From the NCBI RefSeq assembly GCF_014200595.1, contig NZ_JACHCG010000001.1:372001-436000 (forward strand): a DNA stretch of 64,000 nucleotides, in the 5' to 3' direction. The stretch is from Pedobacter cryoconitis. GTDB taxonomy: Bacteria; Bacteroidota; Bacteroidia; Sphingobacteriales; Sphingobacteriaceae. The notes under the pieces were generated by a model, which saw only the letters and a list, made by a program, of their open reading frames with translations, did no database searches and was not told where the DNA came from. A program made the translations under genes and the position numbers. Positions 45,784-53,388 of the stretch are shown here, one piece after another. Every line of letters begins with the position of its first letter. The stretch's first letter is position 1.

Positions 45784-47208
45784 TTAATGAATTAAGTTTC
45801 CAATGGTTTTTATGGCATTGTTGAGTTGAGGCGTCCAGGGTAATCCGTAGCTGAGCCGCAGACAGTTGTTATACTGGTTTTGCAGCGTAAACATCCTGCC
45901 CGGGGCAAAACTTACTTTTCTTTTAATGGTCTGGTCATAAAGTTCTGCCGTATTGATTTTGGGGTTCAGTTCTACCCATAACATGAAGCCGCCTTTGGGC
46001 CTGCTGATTTTTGTTCCTTCGGGGAAATACTTCCGGATGGCTTCTCTATAGTGCAAACTGTTACTGCTTAAGGTGTTTCTTAGCTTTTTCAGATGACTTT
46101 CGTAACGTCCTTTTTCAAGGAAATCTGCTACTGCTTCTTGTGTAAGGGTTGTGGAAGAAATAGCGGTAGCAAATTTCACACGCCTGATTTGTTCTGTGAA
46201 TTTGCCCGGGGTAAGCCAGCCGACCCGATATCCGGGGGCCAATGTTTTGGAAACTGAACTACATAGAAGTACCAGGCCACTTTCATCATATGTTTTACAG
46301 TTTACTGGTCTGCCGGCGCCAAAATACAGATCGCCATAGAGGTCGTTTTCTATCAATGGTACATCATGATGTGCCAGGAGTCTGACGGCTTCTCTTTTAT
46401 GCTCCGCTGGCATTGTACCTCCCATAGGATTACTAAAATTACTGATGAACAGGCAAAGTTTGATTTTATTCTTTTGCAGGGCTGTTTTTAAAGCTTCCAG
46501 TTCAATACCTGTTTCAGGATGAGTAGGAAGTTCCAGTACTTTTAACCCTAAACTTAGTGCTAATTGCAGAATCCCAAAGTATACCGGGCTTTCTACGGCT
46601 ATGGTATCTCCTTTTTGTGTCAGTGCAACCATGGCCTGGAACATCGCACCGGTACAGCCTGCGGTGGTTAAAATATCATTTTCTGTAAGTTTTCCTCCCC
46701 AGTTTGCCGATAAGCGTGCAATCTGGCGGCGGAGTTTAGGATTGCCTAAAACATGTTCGTAACCTGATCCGTGTGCTGGCAGGGTATGTAATGCATGGCT
46801 TAGTGCTTTATTTAATTTGGGTAATGGCAGTAGTTCGGCAGAGGGAACACCAAGGGAAAGCATAATATGGTCAGTGCTGATACTGTCGTAAACGTTGCTG
46901 ACAATGTTGGAGGTATCTGCGTTGCTAAGTGATAAAGATGGCCTGCTTTGGTTAGGAAGCGCCATGTTTTGGAGTTTATAACTTACATAATAACCTGATT
47001 GTGGTACAGAACGGATCAGACTTTTACTTTCCAGCAGGTAGTAGGCTTGTAATGCAGTGCTGATACTTACTTTATAGTGTTGGTGTATAGTCCGGAGTGA
47101 AGGGAGTTTGTCTCCTGAAACGAGTACGCCGGCGTAAATCTGATGGGTAATATCCGCGGCAATATTTTCATATAAATAGCTTTTACTGGCTGGATCAGAA
47201 TTTGTCAT
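45784..47208 (-). CDS. MocR-type PLP-dependent transcriptional regulator
   Basis: A 474-residue fusion of a GntR winged helix (about 1-75; SLRTIHQHYKVSISTALQAYYLLES core) with a class I aminotransferase-like domain (about 110-474). The PLP lysine is in SSVSKTLAPGYRVGW (Lys near 332), the cofactor Asp/Tyr region in ENDLYGDLYF, and the Arg for carboxylates in LRLSYG. MocR proteins control vitamin B6, GABA, taurine or transport genes by sensing PLP-ligand adducts. It diverges from a GNAT gene, the likely target. Two near-identical 12-mers in the shared control region may be its site. Confidence 0.92.
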   Translation of the reverse strand: MTNSDPASKSYLYENIAADITHQIYAGVLVSGDKLPSLRTIHQHYKVSISTALQAYYLLESKSLIRSVPQSGYYVSYKLQNMALPNQSRPSLSLSNADTSNIVSNVYDSISTDHIMLSLGVPSAELLPLPKLNKALSHALHTLPAHGSGYEHVLGNPKLRRQIARLSANWGGKLTENDILTTAGCTGAMFQAMVALTQKGDTIAVESPVYFGILQLALSLGLKVLELPTHPETGIELEALKTALQKNKIKLCLFISNFSNPMGGTMPAEHKREAVRLLAHHDVPLIENDLYGDLYFGAGRPVNCKTYDESGLVLLCSSVSKTLAPGYRVGWLTPGKFTEQIRRVKFATAISSTTLTQEAVADFLEKGRYESHLKKLRNTLSSNSLHYREAIRKYFPEGTKISRPKGGFMLWVELNPKINTAELYDQTIKRKVSFAPGRMFTLQNQYNNCLRLSYGLPWTPQLNNAIKTIGNLIH

Positions 47209-47224
47209 CAGTTATAACTGTTAT

Positions 47225-47272
47225 GGTTAAATTAGGTAAAACTGTATCTGTACTGGTTCTGGTAAAATTAGG
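47225..47272. promoter_or_regulatory. Direct repeats in the MocR/GNAT control region
   Basis: GGTTAAATTAGG (47225-47236) and GGTAAAATTAGG (47261-47272) differ at one base and are 36 bp apart start to start. MocR regulators usually bind direct repeats, so these are candidate half-sites. Confidence 0.45.
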
Positions 47273-47298
47273 AAATTTGATTAAAAGATGCATGTCAT

Positions 47299-47877
47299 AT
47301 GAATAAAGAATCTATTTCCGAAGCTATAGTTCTGGAGGTCGCTGCTACTGACCTTCATTTTAATCAAATCCTTGCTTTACAGCAGGAGAATCTATACAGC
47401 GCTATAAGTGCTGCTCAGCAACAGCAGCAGGGTTTCGTGTTTGCGGAGCATAATCTGGCATTGTTAAAAAAGATGGCTGGTCATTTGCCTCAGGTCATCG
47501 CAACCTTTAATAACCGGGTAATTGGTTATAATCTGGCCATGCATGTTTCTTTGAGAAATGAATTGTCAAGCCTGATACCGATGTTTAATGAGTTTGAACG
47601 TTGTCGTTACCGGGGAGAGTTGTTAGGCAGTTATAACTACATGGTTGGCGGACAGGTGTGTGTGCATCGTGATTTTAGGGGGCAGGGCCTTTTGAACCGT
47701 CTATATCAGGAAACTAAAAGTAAAGTGGGAGAGCTGTATCAGTTGTGTGTAACGGAGATCTCCACCAGGAATATTAATTCCTTAAAGGTTCACCAGAGAA
47801 TGGGGTTCGAAGTGATTGGTACTTACAGGGACGAAAAAGAGCTGTGGAATGTAGTAGCCTGGAACCTTGGGGAATGA
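47299..47877 (+). CDS. GNAT-family N-acetyltransferase
   Basis: A 192-residue cytoplasmic acetyltransferase. The acetyl-CoA pyrophosphate loop reads VHRDFRGQGLLNRLYQETK with R-G-Q-G-L (about 130-142), and the C-terminal NINSLKVHQRMGFEVIGTYR segment is the conserved beta5-alpha4 region. The gene starts 90 bp from the divergent MocR gene. GNAT genes beside MocR regulators are common; target amine unknown. Confidence 0.85.
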   Translation: MNKESISEAIVLEVAATDLHFNQILALQQENLYSAISAAQQQQQGFVFAEHNLALLKKMAGHLPQVIATFNNRVIGYNLAMHVSLRNELSSLIPMFNEFERCRYRGELLGSYNYMVGGQVCVHRDFRGQGLLNRLYQETKSKVGELYQLCVTEISTRNINSLKVHQRMGFEVIGTYRDEKELWNVVAWNLGE

Positions 47878-47921
47878 GGTGATTTAATGTGGCGTTTTTT
47901 CTTAAGAATTTGCTCAAACTT

Positions 47922-47953
47922 TTTAGTGAATCACTAAAATAAATTTACATTTG
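47922..47953 (+). promoter_or_regulatory. FKBP gene promoter with upstream palindrome
   Basis: The palindrome TTTAGTGA-A-TCACTAAA (47922-47938) precedes TACATTTG (47946-47953), an exact -7 match. The -7 box ends 6 nt before the ATG at 47960, so a near-leaderless transcript is predicted. Confidence 0.55.
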
Positions 47954-47959
47954 CAATCG

Positions 47960-48439
47960 ATGATAAAGATTAAACACCTCCTGGTATTACTTGTTTGTAC
48001 GGTAACTGCGTTTACATCCTGCAAGAAAAAAGAAACTTATGACCCTGATCCACAGTTCAGGGCAGATACTACAGCAATAAGAGCTTTTGTAGTTGCGAAT
48101 AAAATTCCTGCAATTAAGGATCCTGCAACCGGGGTATTCTATCAGATTATAACCCCTGGGTCTGGCACTGTTAAAATCAATAACTCTACCACTGTTACGG
48201 TAAATTATACAGGCCGTTTCCTGAATGGTAATGTTTTTGATCAGAGCAATGGCACACCAATATCTTTTCCTTTAGGTGGTGTTATTACTGGATGGCAGAT
48301 TGGAGTACCTTTTATTCAACCTGGTGGTCGTATCCGTTTAATTATTCCTTCTGTGTTAGGTTATGGAAATGTAGATAAAGGGCCTATTCCGGCAAACTCA
48401 ATATTAGATTTTACGATTGATTTAATAAGTGCTAAATAA
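47960..48439 (+). CDS. FKBP-type peptidyl-prolyl cis-trans isomerase lipoprotein
   Basis: A 159-residue lipoprotein folding helper of the cell envelope. The ATG at 47960 is used rather than a TTG three codons earlier. Signal and lipobox end TAFTSC, followed by KKKETYDPD. The FKBP domain occupies the last 100 residues: TVTVNYTGRFLNGNVFDQS, PLGGVITGWQIGVPFIQPGG, RLIIPSVLGYGNVDKGPIPA and LDFTIDLISA, including the Tyr, Phe-Asp, Trp and Ile pocket residues of active FKBPs. It has its own promoter and terminator. Confidence 0.92.
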   Translation: MIKIKHLLVLLVCTVTAFTSCKKKETYDPDPQFRADTTAIRAFVVANKIPAIKDPATGVFYQIITPGSGTVKINNSTTVTVNYTGRFLNGNVFDQSNGTPISFPLGGVITGWQIGVPFIQPGGRIRLIIPSVLGYGNVDKGPIPANSILDFTIDLISAK

Positions 48440-48461
48440 GTAATTATAATTATAATATTGA

Positions 48462-48497
48462 AGGCCACTGTTTATGAAAATAGACAGTGGCTTTTTT
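48462..48497 (+). terminator. Intrinsic terminator of the FKBP gene
   Basis: GGCCACTGT...ACAGTGGC with additional A/T pairs forms the stem around a small loop, followed by a run of T residues (CTTTTTTATTTTT). Confidence 0.9.
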
Positions 48498-48541
48498 ATT
48501 TTTACACCAGCAGTAGGGGTATTGATTGGTAACGGCGTCTT

Positions 48542-48658
48542 ATGGGTATAAAAAAACAAATAACTCATATCATGATAGTAGAATCAAGTAAAAACGCCCT
48601 GTTTATCATTATTGCGGGAGTAATCATTGCATCAATGGTTGTTTTAATTGGTGGCTAA
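48542..48658 (+). CDS. Possible 38-residue membrane peptide
   Basis: A short reading frame starting ATG at 48542 gives MGIKKQITHIMIVESSKNAL then one hydrophobic helix, FIIIAGVIIASMVVLIGG, and stops. The charged N-terminus and single 18-residue transmembrane segment with a small C-terminus look like a small membrane protein. It lies between the FKBP terminator and the KirBac gene. An internal Met at 48572 is a second possible start. No family recognised; confidence is limited by size. Confidence 0.4.
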   Translation: MGIKKQITHIMIVESSKNALFIIIAGVIIASMVVLIGG

Positions 48659-48722
48659 AAGGTACCTGTTAAACCAGTTATTTTAGAATACGCTGAATTT
48701 TCATTAAAATTAGGTGGAAATT

Positions 48723-49664
48723 ATGGCGCTATTTAAACGTAAATCACAAATTGACGATGATCTTGGATTTGGTACACAACCAATCCTCGGGGATCAGCGA
48801 ATGATGAATGCAGATGGGTCTTCGAATATAAGACGCATTGGCCTGCCATTTATCAGAACATCCGATACCTATAACTGGCTGATCTCTATGACCTGGAAGA
48901 AATTCCTGTTCATCCTGCTGATTGCTTATCTGCTGGTTAATATACTCTTTGCGTCTTTATATGTTTTAATTGGTATTGAACATCTTAAAGGGGCTGACGG
49001 AATTACACCAAGAGATCATTTCTTTGATGCCTTCTTCTTTTCAGCACAGACTATTTCTACTGTGGGTTATGGACATATTAGTCCTGATGGCTTTTTAACG
49101 AGCTGCCTCGCGGCATTTGAATCTATGCTGGGTTTGCTGGCTTTTGCACTGGCAACGGGTTTATTATATGGCCGTTTTTCGCGGCCAACTGCTAAAGTTG
49201 TTTACAGTGAGAATATGGTGATCGCACCTTATAAGGAAATTAAGGGGCTGATGTTCAGACTGGCTAATTTAAGAAATAACCAGCTGATAGAAATAGAAGT
49301 GCAGGTCGTGCTTTCTTATAATGAATTGATCGGAGATCAGAAGAAAAGGCGGTTTTATCCCTTAGAATTGGAAAGATCAAAAATAGGCCTGCTGACAATG
49401 AGCTGGACGGTAGTTCATCCTATTGATGAAAATAGTCCGCTATATAATAAAACAGCAGAAGAGTTAGCAGAGGCTGAAGTCGAAATACTGGTTTTATTAA
49501 AGGCTTTTGATGATACTTTTTCTCAGACTGTACATACCCGGACTTCCTATAAAGATGAAAATATTATCCATAATGCAAGATTTGTAACTATTTTCTCCAG
49601 AGATGACAATGGACAGCTCATGCTGGATCTTTCAAAGATAGGAAGTCTGGAATTATTGGATTAA
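48723..49664 (+). CDS. KirBac-type inward-rectifier potassium channel
   Basis: A 313-residue inner-membrane channel. The ATG at 48723 follows AGGTGGA and is better than a GTG three codons earlier. Domains: slide helix and first membrane helix (KKFLFILLIAYLLVNILFA, about 57-75), pore loop with selectivity filter STVGYGHISPDG (about 111-122), second helix (LGLLAFALATGLLYGRFSRP, about 134-153) and a cytosolic beta-sandwich C-domain (about 155-313). GFGTQP near the start and the FSRP turn after helix 2 are Kir hallmarks. It probably shares a transcript with the next lipoprotein gene (30 bp). Confidence 0.95.
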   Translation: MALFKRKSQIDDDLGFGTQPILGDQRMMNADGSSNIRRIGLPFIRTSDTYNWLISMTWKKFLFILLIAYLLVNILFASLYVLIGIEHLKGADGITPRDHFFDAFFFSAQTISTVGYGHISPDGFLTSCLAAFESMLGLLAFALATGLLYGRFSRPTAKVVYSENMVIAPYKEIKGLMFRLANLRNNQLIEIEVQVVLSYNELIGDQKKRRFYPLELERSKIGLLTMSWTVVHPIDENSPLYNKTAEELAEAEVEILVLLKAFDDTFSQTVHTRTSYKDENIIHNARFVTIFSRDDNGQLMLDLSKIGSLELLD

Positions 49665-49694
49665 ATTCATAAATTAGTTAAAAAATCTAACCTT

Positions 49695-50234
49695 ATGAAA
49701 ACTTCTTATCTAATGTATTTATTAGTCATTTTAGCAATACCTTCTTGTAAAATGAAAAAAGCAGCAGTACAACATGTTGCGGCAGCAGATTCCTTTATGC
49801 CAATGCAGATCGGGAATAGGTGGGCCCACAGCGCAAGTTCCTACACTGAAATTAAAGATACAGTGCGGATTGACAAAAAACTTTATTATAAATTTTATTC
49901 TTTAGTTGGCGGAGATGCCACGGATATCAAGTATCTGAGAATAGATGAGCAAAACCAGTTATTGGAAGGTTATCCTGATCAGCCTGGAGTAGTTTACACA
50001 CATGCGAAATTTAATGCCAATGTGAATGATGTCTTTTTTACTTTGAATGATAAAAGTACAAATGATTACCAGGTTAAGTTGGTAGAAAAAACCGCTGACA
50101 GAAGAACTTTTGAGTTCGATATGGTGAACCAGCCTAATTTAAAAGGCAGTACACACAGGGTGAGCTATCTTAAAGGTGTCGGATTGGATGATGGCTGGAA
50201 AAATATAAAAGTAAATGGGAAAATTATTAAGTAA
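49695..50234 (+). CDS. Hypothetical lipoprotein
   Basis: A 179-residue lipoprotein with lipobox AIPSC (Cys18) followed by KMKKAAV. After a short linker the mature part starts FMPMQIGNRWAHSASSYTE, a pattern of small Bacteroidota beta-sandwich lipoproteins in which PxxxGNxW precedes a strand-rich domain. I do not recognise a named family. It starts 30 bp after the KirBac gene and ends at a strong terminator, so the two may be one operon. No catalytic motif is visible. Confidence 0.65.
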   Translation: MKTSYLMYLLVILAIPSCKMKKAAVQHVAAADSFMPMQIGNRWAHSASSYTEIKDTVRIDKKLYYKFYSLVGGDATDIKYLRIDEQNQLLEGYPDQPGVVYTHAKFNANVNDVFFTLNDKSTNDYQVKLVEKTADRRTFEFDMVNQPNLKGSTHRVSYLKGVGLDDGWKNIKVNGKIIK

Positions 50235-50245
50235 TATTTTTTGTC

Positions 50246-50286
50246 AGGCTATATTAATTGGGTTTTTGCTTTAATATAGCCTTTTT
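50246..50286 (+). terminator. Intrinsic terminator after the lipoprotein gene
   Basis: AGGCTATATTAA (50246-50257) and TTAATATAGCCT (50271-50282) pair perfectly; the stem is followed by T residues. Confidence 0.9.
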
Positions 50287-50394
50287 AAAAGCGTGTATTT
50301 TTAACACTGGTTTAAAATAAATATCAAAAAAGTTACAGGAATAAATGAATGTTCTGTATATTGTAGTGTTACGATCTACCTAACAATCAACCCT

Positions 50395-51150
50395 ATGAAC
50401 AAAAATTTGAAAAACTTCACTTTCATTGCGCTGGCCGCAATAGTGATCGCATCGTGTTCTAAAACCAAAGAAACACCTGTAGCCCCTGATCCTCAAACTG
50501 AGAAAACTGAAAAGGTATTATCCTATATTCAGAGCCTTGGATTTCCTTCATCAGCTATTGTTGAAAATGGTGATCACTATGTAGTGGAAGAAGATATTAT
50601 CTTCCCGAAAAACATGGTTATACCTGCTGGTCAGCCAAAAACTGAGCAATATTATACAGGTAGCCTTGTAAATGCGACCAATAAGAGAAATATACGCGTA
50701 AAAGTTGATGCTTCTATGACCAGCATGAACGCAGAAGTAACTTCTGCTGTGAATCAATGGAATGGAATTGCTGGTTCTACCGTTAAATTCTCTATAGTAA
50801 CAAGCGGAACTTATGACATCCTGATCAAAGATGAAAATCTTGGCAATGGTGTTTGCGGCCAGGGAACATTTCCTTCTGGCGGTGCTGCGGGTAACTTAAT
50901 TAAAATTAACAAGGCATATATTGCCGCAAATAGTTTTGCTCAGCGTCAAAGAACAATTACGCATGAGCTGGGTCACAATATTTCATTGAGACATACAAAC
51001 TGGTCTGCTATTGGGGAAGGCTCTGCCACAGCTGTACCTGGAGTTGGCGGAACAGATGCACTGTCATTGATGAATGGTGGTCAGTGTAATTCTGGCGCTA
51101 CCGTATTATCTGTAAAAGATAAACAAGCAACTGTTGCGTTATATCCATAA
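50395..51150 (+). CDS. M57-like zinc metalloprotease lipoprotein
   Basis: A 251-residue lipoprotein. Lipobox VIASC (Cys21) followed by SKTKET. The metal-binding motif is HELGHNISLRH (HExxHxxxxxH, about 195-205) and NGGQCNSG follows the Met-turn-like SLMNGG (about 220-226), the metzincin layout. Other features are YYTGSLVNATNKRNIRVKVD and AVNQWNGIAGSTVKF, found in proteins annotated as dual-action HEIGH metallopeptidases (M57). It likely acts on the outer surface or in the periplasm. Monocistronic, with a terminator downstream. Confidence 0.85.
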   Translation: MNKNLKNFTFIALAAIVIASCSKTKETPVAPDPQTEKTEKVLSYIQSLGFPSSAIVENGDHYVVEEDIIFPKNMVIPAGQPKTEQYYTGSLVNATNKRNIRVKVDASMTSMNAEVTSAVNQWNGIAGSTVKFSIVTSGTYDILIKDENLGNGVCGQGTFPSGGAAGNLIKINKAYIAANSFAQRQRTITHELGHNISLRHTNWSAIGEGSATAVPGVGGTDALSLMNGGQCNSGATVLSVKDKQATVALYP

Positions 51151-51191
51151 TAATTAACTGAAAAAAAATAACTTAAGATCGTAACTTAGCC

Positions 51192-51230
51192 GGGACAGAT
51201 GGCTCTGAAATATAAGAGCATCTGTCCTGT
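51192..51230 (+). terminator. Intrinsic terminator after the M57 gene
   Basis: GGGACAGATG-G-CTCT pairs with AGAG-CATCTGTCCT around a short AT loop, with one bulged G; TTT follows. Confidence 0.8.
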
Positions 51231-51252
51231 TTAAGAAATTATTACCAAATTT

Positions 51253-51846
51253 ATGAAACTCATATTATTCGCACTGTTTTTCCCTGTTTTTTGCTTTGCC
51301 CAGAATGGTCAGAAGAAGTTATCTGATGGTGTGGTGGACAGTGTTCCGGGAACTTCAGTAGTTTTAAAAAACTACGAGGTTATCTTCCAGAAAGTTTATA
51401 CTTCCAAATTAACGGCTGATGAACTTGGAAATCAGCTTTTTACACTTTTATCTACAACGAAAGGTTTCAGGTTTGATCGTCGTATTTCTCCTGATGGTGA
51501 TCAGCTTATCGGACGCTTGGTCAAGTATGTTGTAGATGCACAGCGTTATAATGGTTATACTGTTTTTGGAATGGCGGGGATTTTAAGCTACCCTGTGGAT
51601 GCTTCAGTAGTTGTGAATGTCAAAGATTTTAAATACCGGGTTACTGTTTCTGAATTGAGTTTTAATCATATCGAAACCGCAACCAAGGGCGAATTTAGAG
51701 ATGTAAAATTAAGCGATTACATTACTAAAAAGAATCGCAGCCGGTTCGCAACTGGTAAATCAGATCTGAAAATTGCCCGGGCTATTGATCAGGATCTTTC
51801 GAATAAGTTTGACCTTCAGAAATCTAATTTGTCTGACGATTTCTAA
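51253..51846 (+). CDS. Secreted hypothetical protein (DUF4468-like)
   Basis: A 197-residue exported protein with a clean signal peptide (ILFALFFPVFCFAQ). The mature chain alternates strands and helices: YEVIFQKVYTSKLTADELGN, FRFDRRISPDGDQLIGRL, YPVDASVVVNVKDFKYRVTV and FNHIETATKGEFRDVKLSDY. This order (strand, helix, strand hairpin, strand, then ELSF/ RVTV strands) resembles DUF4468 proteins with a TBP-like fold; assignment is tentative. The end overlaps the AraC gene by 23 bp on the opposite strand. Confidence 0.55.
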   Translation: MKLILFALFFPVFCFAQNGQKKLSDGVVDSVPGTSVVLKNYEVIFQKVYTSKLTADELGNQLFTLLSTTKGFRFDRRISPDGDQLIGRLVKYVVDAQRYNGYTVFGMAGILSYPVDASVVVNVKDFKYRVTVSELSFNHIETATKGEFRDVKLSDYITKKNRSRFATGKSDLKIARAIDQDLSNKFDLQKSNLSDDF

Positions 51847-52636
51847 ATTGTTCTGCTGTTAAACCTGTTTGTTTCTTGAAGAACCTGCTGAAATAGGCCC
51901 GGTCTTCAAAATTCAGCTCATAAGCGATTTCTTTAATCGTCCTTTCACTGCTTATGAGTTTACGCTTTGCTTCAACAATTAAACGGATATGCAAAAGCTG
52001 AGTGAGTGTTTTATTCATTTTCTCTTTAAGGATCTGGTTCAGTCTTTTCTCACTGATGCCTAATTGATCAGAATAGAAAGATGCTTTACGCTCTTTTTGA
52101 TAATAACGCTCCATGAGCAGAATAAATTCATAGACTCTTTTCTGATTGATATCCTGATTCAGAAACGCATGCTGATTCAGGCGGATCAGATTCAGCAGGA
52201 ATACTTTAAGCAATGATTTCAGCACGAGGTAAGTGCCAAAAGGATTCTGATATTCTTCTGTGATCAGCGGTTGAAGATGGTTAAAACGATTGGCCGTATC
52301 TGTATCAAGTTGCAGCATAGTGTACTGCCCCTGCATATTGAATAGATTGAAGATATCCAGTGCATATTCTTTGTCGTCTTCTTCCAGGTAATCGCGTTTA
52401 AAAGCTATCAGGTAACCTTGTTTATCCTCAATGGGTATGATTACAGAACGAAAAGGGGGAATTAAATAGACGAACTGGCTTCCAGAGGCAACTTCATTGT
52501 CAGGGTTATGTTCTGGACTGAACCAGATTATTTCGAAATACTCTTGCCTGTTTTTACTTTGCATATATTTTTCCGGGCAGTCGCTGAGCGGGAAAATAAG
52601 AAATTTAGAAGGATCTATCTGATGTACGAACTTCAT
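51824..52636 (-). CDS. AraC-family transcriptional regulator
   Basis: A 270-residue regulator. The N-terminal part (about 1-165) is a cupin-like sensor with the pattern RQEYFEIIWF and YLIPPFRSVIIP. The C-terminal AraC domain holds both helix-turn-helix units: FYSDQLGISEKRLNQILKEK and TIKEIAYELNFEDRAYFSRF with the FKKQTGLTAEQFR end. It lies upstream of and in the same direction as nothing else here; the PhlG/MFS pair is transcribed toward it from the right. A 13-bp inverted repeat surrounds its promoter. Confidence 0.92.
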   Translation of the reverse strand: MKFVHQIDPSKFLIFPLSDCPEKYMQSKNRQEYFEIIWFSPEHNPDNEVASGSQFVYLIPPFRSVIIPIEDKQGYLIAFKRDYLEEDDKEYALDIFNLFNMQGQYTMLQLDTDTANRFNHLQPLITEEYQNPFGTYLVLKSLLKVFLLNLIRLNQHAFLNQDINQKRVYEFILLMERYYQKERKASFYSDQLGISEKRLNQILKEKMNKTLTQLLHIRLIVEAKRKLISSERTIKEIAYELNFEDRAYFSRFFKKQTGLTAEQFRNRQTN

Positions 52637-52650
52637 AGGATTTGACAGGA

Positions 52651-52694
52651 AATTCAGGTTATATGCCGTAAAGATAGGGGCTATAACCTGAATT
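52651..52694 (-). promoter_or_regulatory. Inverted repeat around the AraC gene promoter
   Basis: AATTCAGGTTATA (52651-52663) and its exact reverse complement TATAACCTGAATT (52682-52694) flank TATCTTTA on the minus strand (52676-52669), one base off the -7 consensus. It may be an autoregulatory operator or the terminator of the PhlG-MFS operon. Confidence 0.6.
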
Positions 52695-52711
52695 GCTATG
52701 GAAAGGGAAGA

Positions 52712-53377
52712 TTAAAGTACATCTGCAAGTGAATGAATTTTAACCTTTTCTCCGGTTTCACGTTCGTAAAGCTCGGGAAGGAAAATACCTAGATTACTCA
52801 TTTCTTCATGACAATGTTTGAGTAAACCGGCTCCCGCTGCATCAGGATATATCCTGGAACGGGTTTCAAAATCATTTTCCAGCTCATTTTCTTCAAAGTA
52901 TCCTAACCAGAACCTGCTGCGCATTTCACATCCATAAGGTGTGTCTCTGACAAAGTGCATGAGTTTGGCAACGTACCCGGGCTGGCCTTCGAGTGCTAAA
53001 CGTGCATGTACTGCTGTTACGCCCAATTCTGCAAAGCGGGAAGTATCCATCACGGTAGCCGGGTCAAGAAATGTAATCCTTAATTTGTGGATTTCCTCGC
53101 CGCCCAAACGTTCATGAGCGATATGAGTGCCTCCAATATATTTTCCTGTGCCGCGTTCTCCAATCCAGTCGCTGAATACATGGTCTTGTTTATGCCACCA
53201 TGAATATTGTTCTGAGTTGTGGACATAACCTACCCACCACTCAATCATTTTTCCTGTAATATTCATCAGGCTTGATCGCGCTGCGACAACCAGCAGACCA
53301 TCTTCATAACGTTTGTAACCAGCTTCGAAAGGCAGGTAGCCCGGATTTAATAAGTCATTTACTTCTTCTATTCTCAT
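52712..53377 (-). CDS. DAPG-hydrolase (PhlG)-like protein
   Basis: A 221-residue protein of the family of 2,4-diacetylphloroglucinol hydrolase, a Zn-dependent C-C hydrolase. Family features: FEAGYKRYEDGLLVVAARS, MIEWWVGYVHNSEQYSWWH (about 44-62), GGTHIAHERLGGEEIHKLRI with candidate H85/E89 and the C-terminal HxxxE, KHCHEEMSNLG (H188, E192). PhlG uses H129, E160, H270 and E274; equivalents appear present in order. It is shorter than PhlG (about 290). Next to an MFS pump, it fits detoxification of a phloroglucinol-type antibiotic. Gap to the MFS gene is 11 bp. Confidence 0.8.
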   Translation of the reverse strand: MRIEEVNDLLNPGYLPFEAGYKRYEDGLLVVAARSSLMNITGKMIEWWVGYVHNSEQYSWWHKQDHVFSDWIGERGTGKYIGGTHIAHERLGGEEIHKLRITFLDPATVMDTSRFAELGVTAVHARLALEGQPGYVAKLMHFVRDTPYGCEMRSRFWLGYFEENELENDFETRSRIYPDAAGAGLLKHCHEEMSNLGIFLPELYERETGEKVKIHSLADVL

Positions 53378-53388
53378 GATATTATTAT

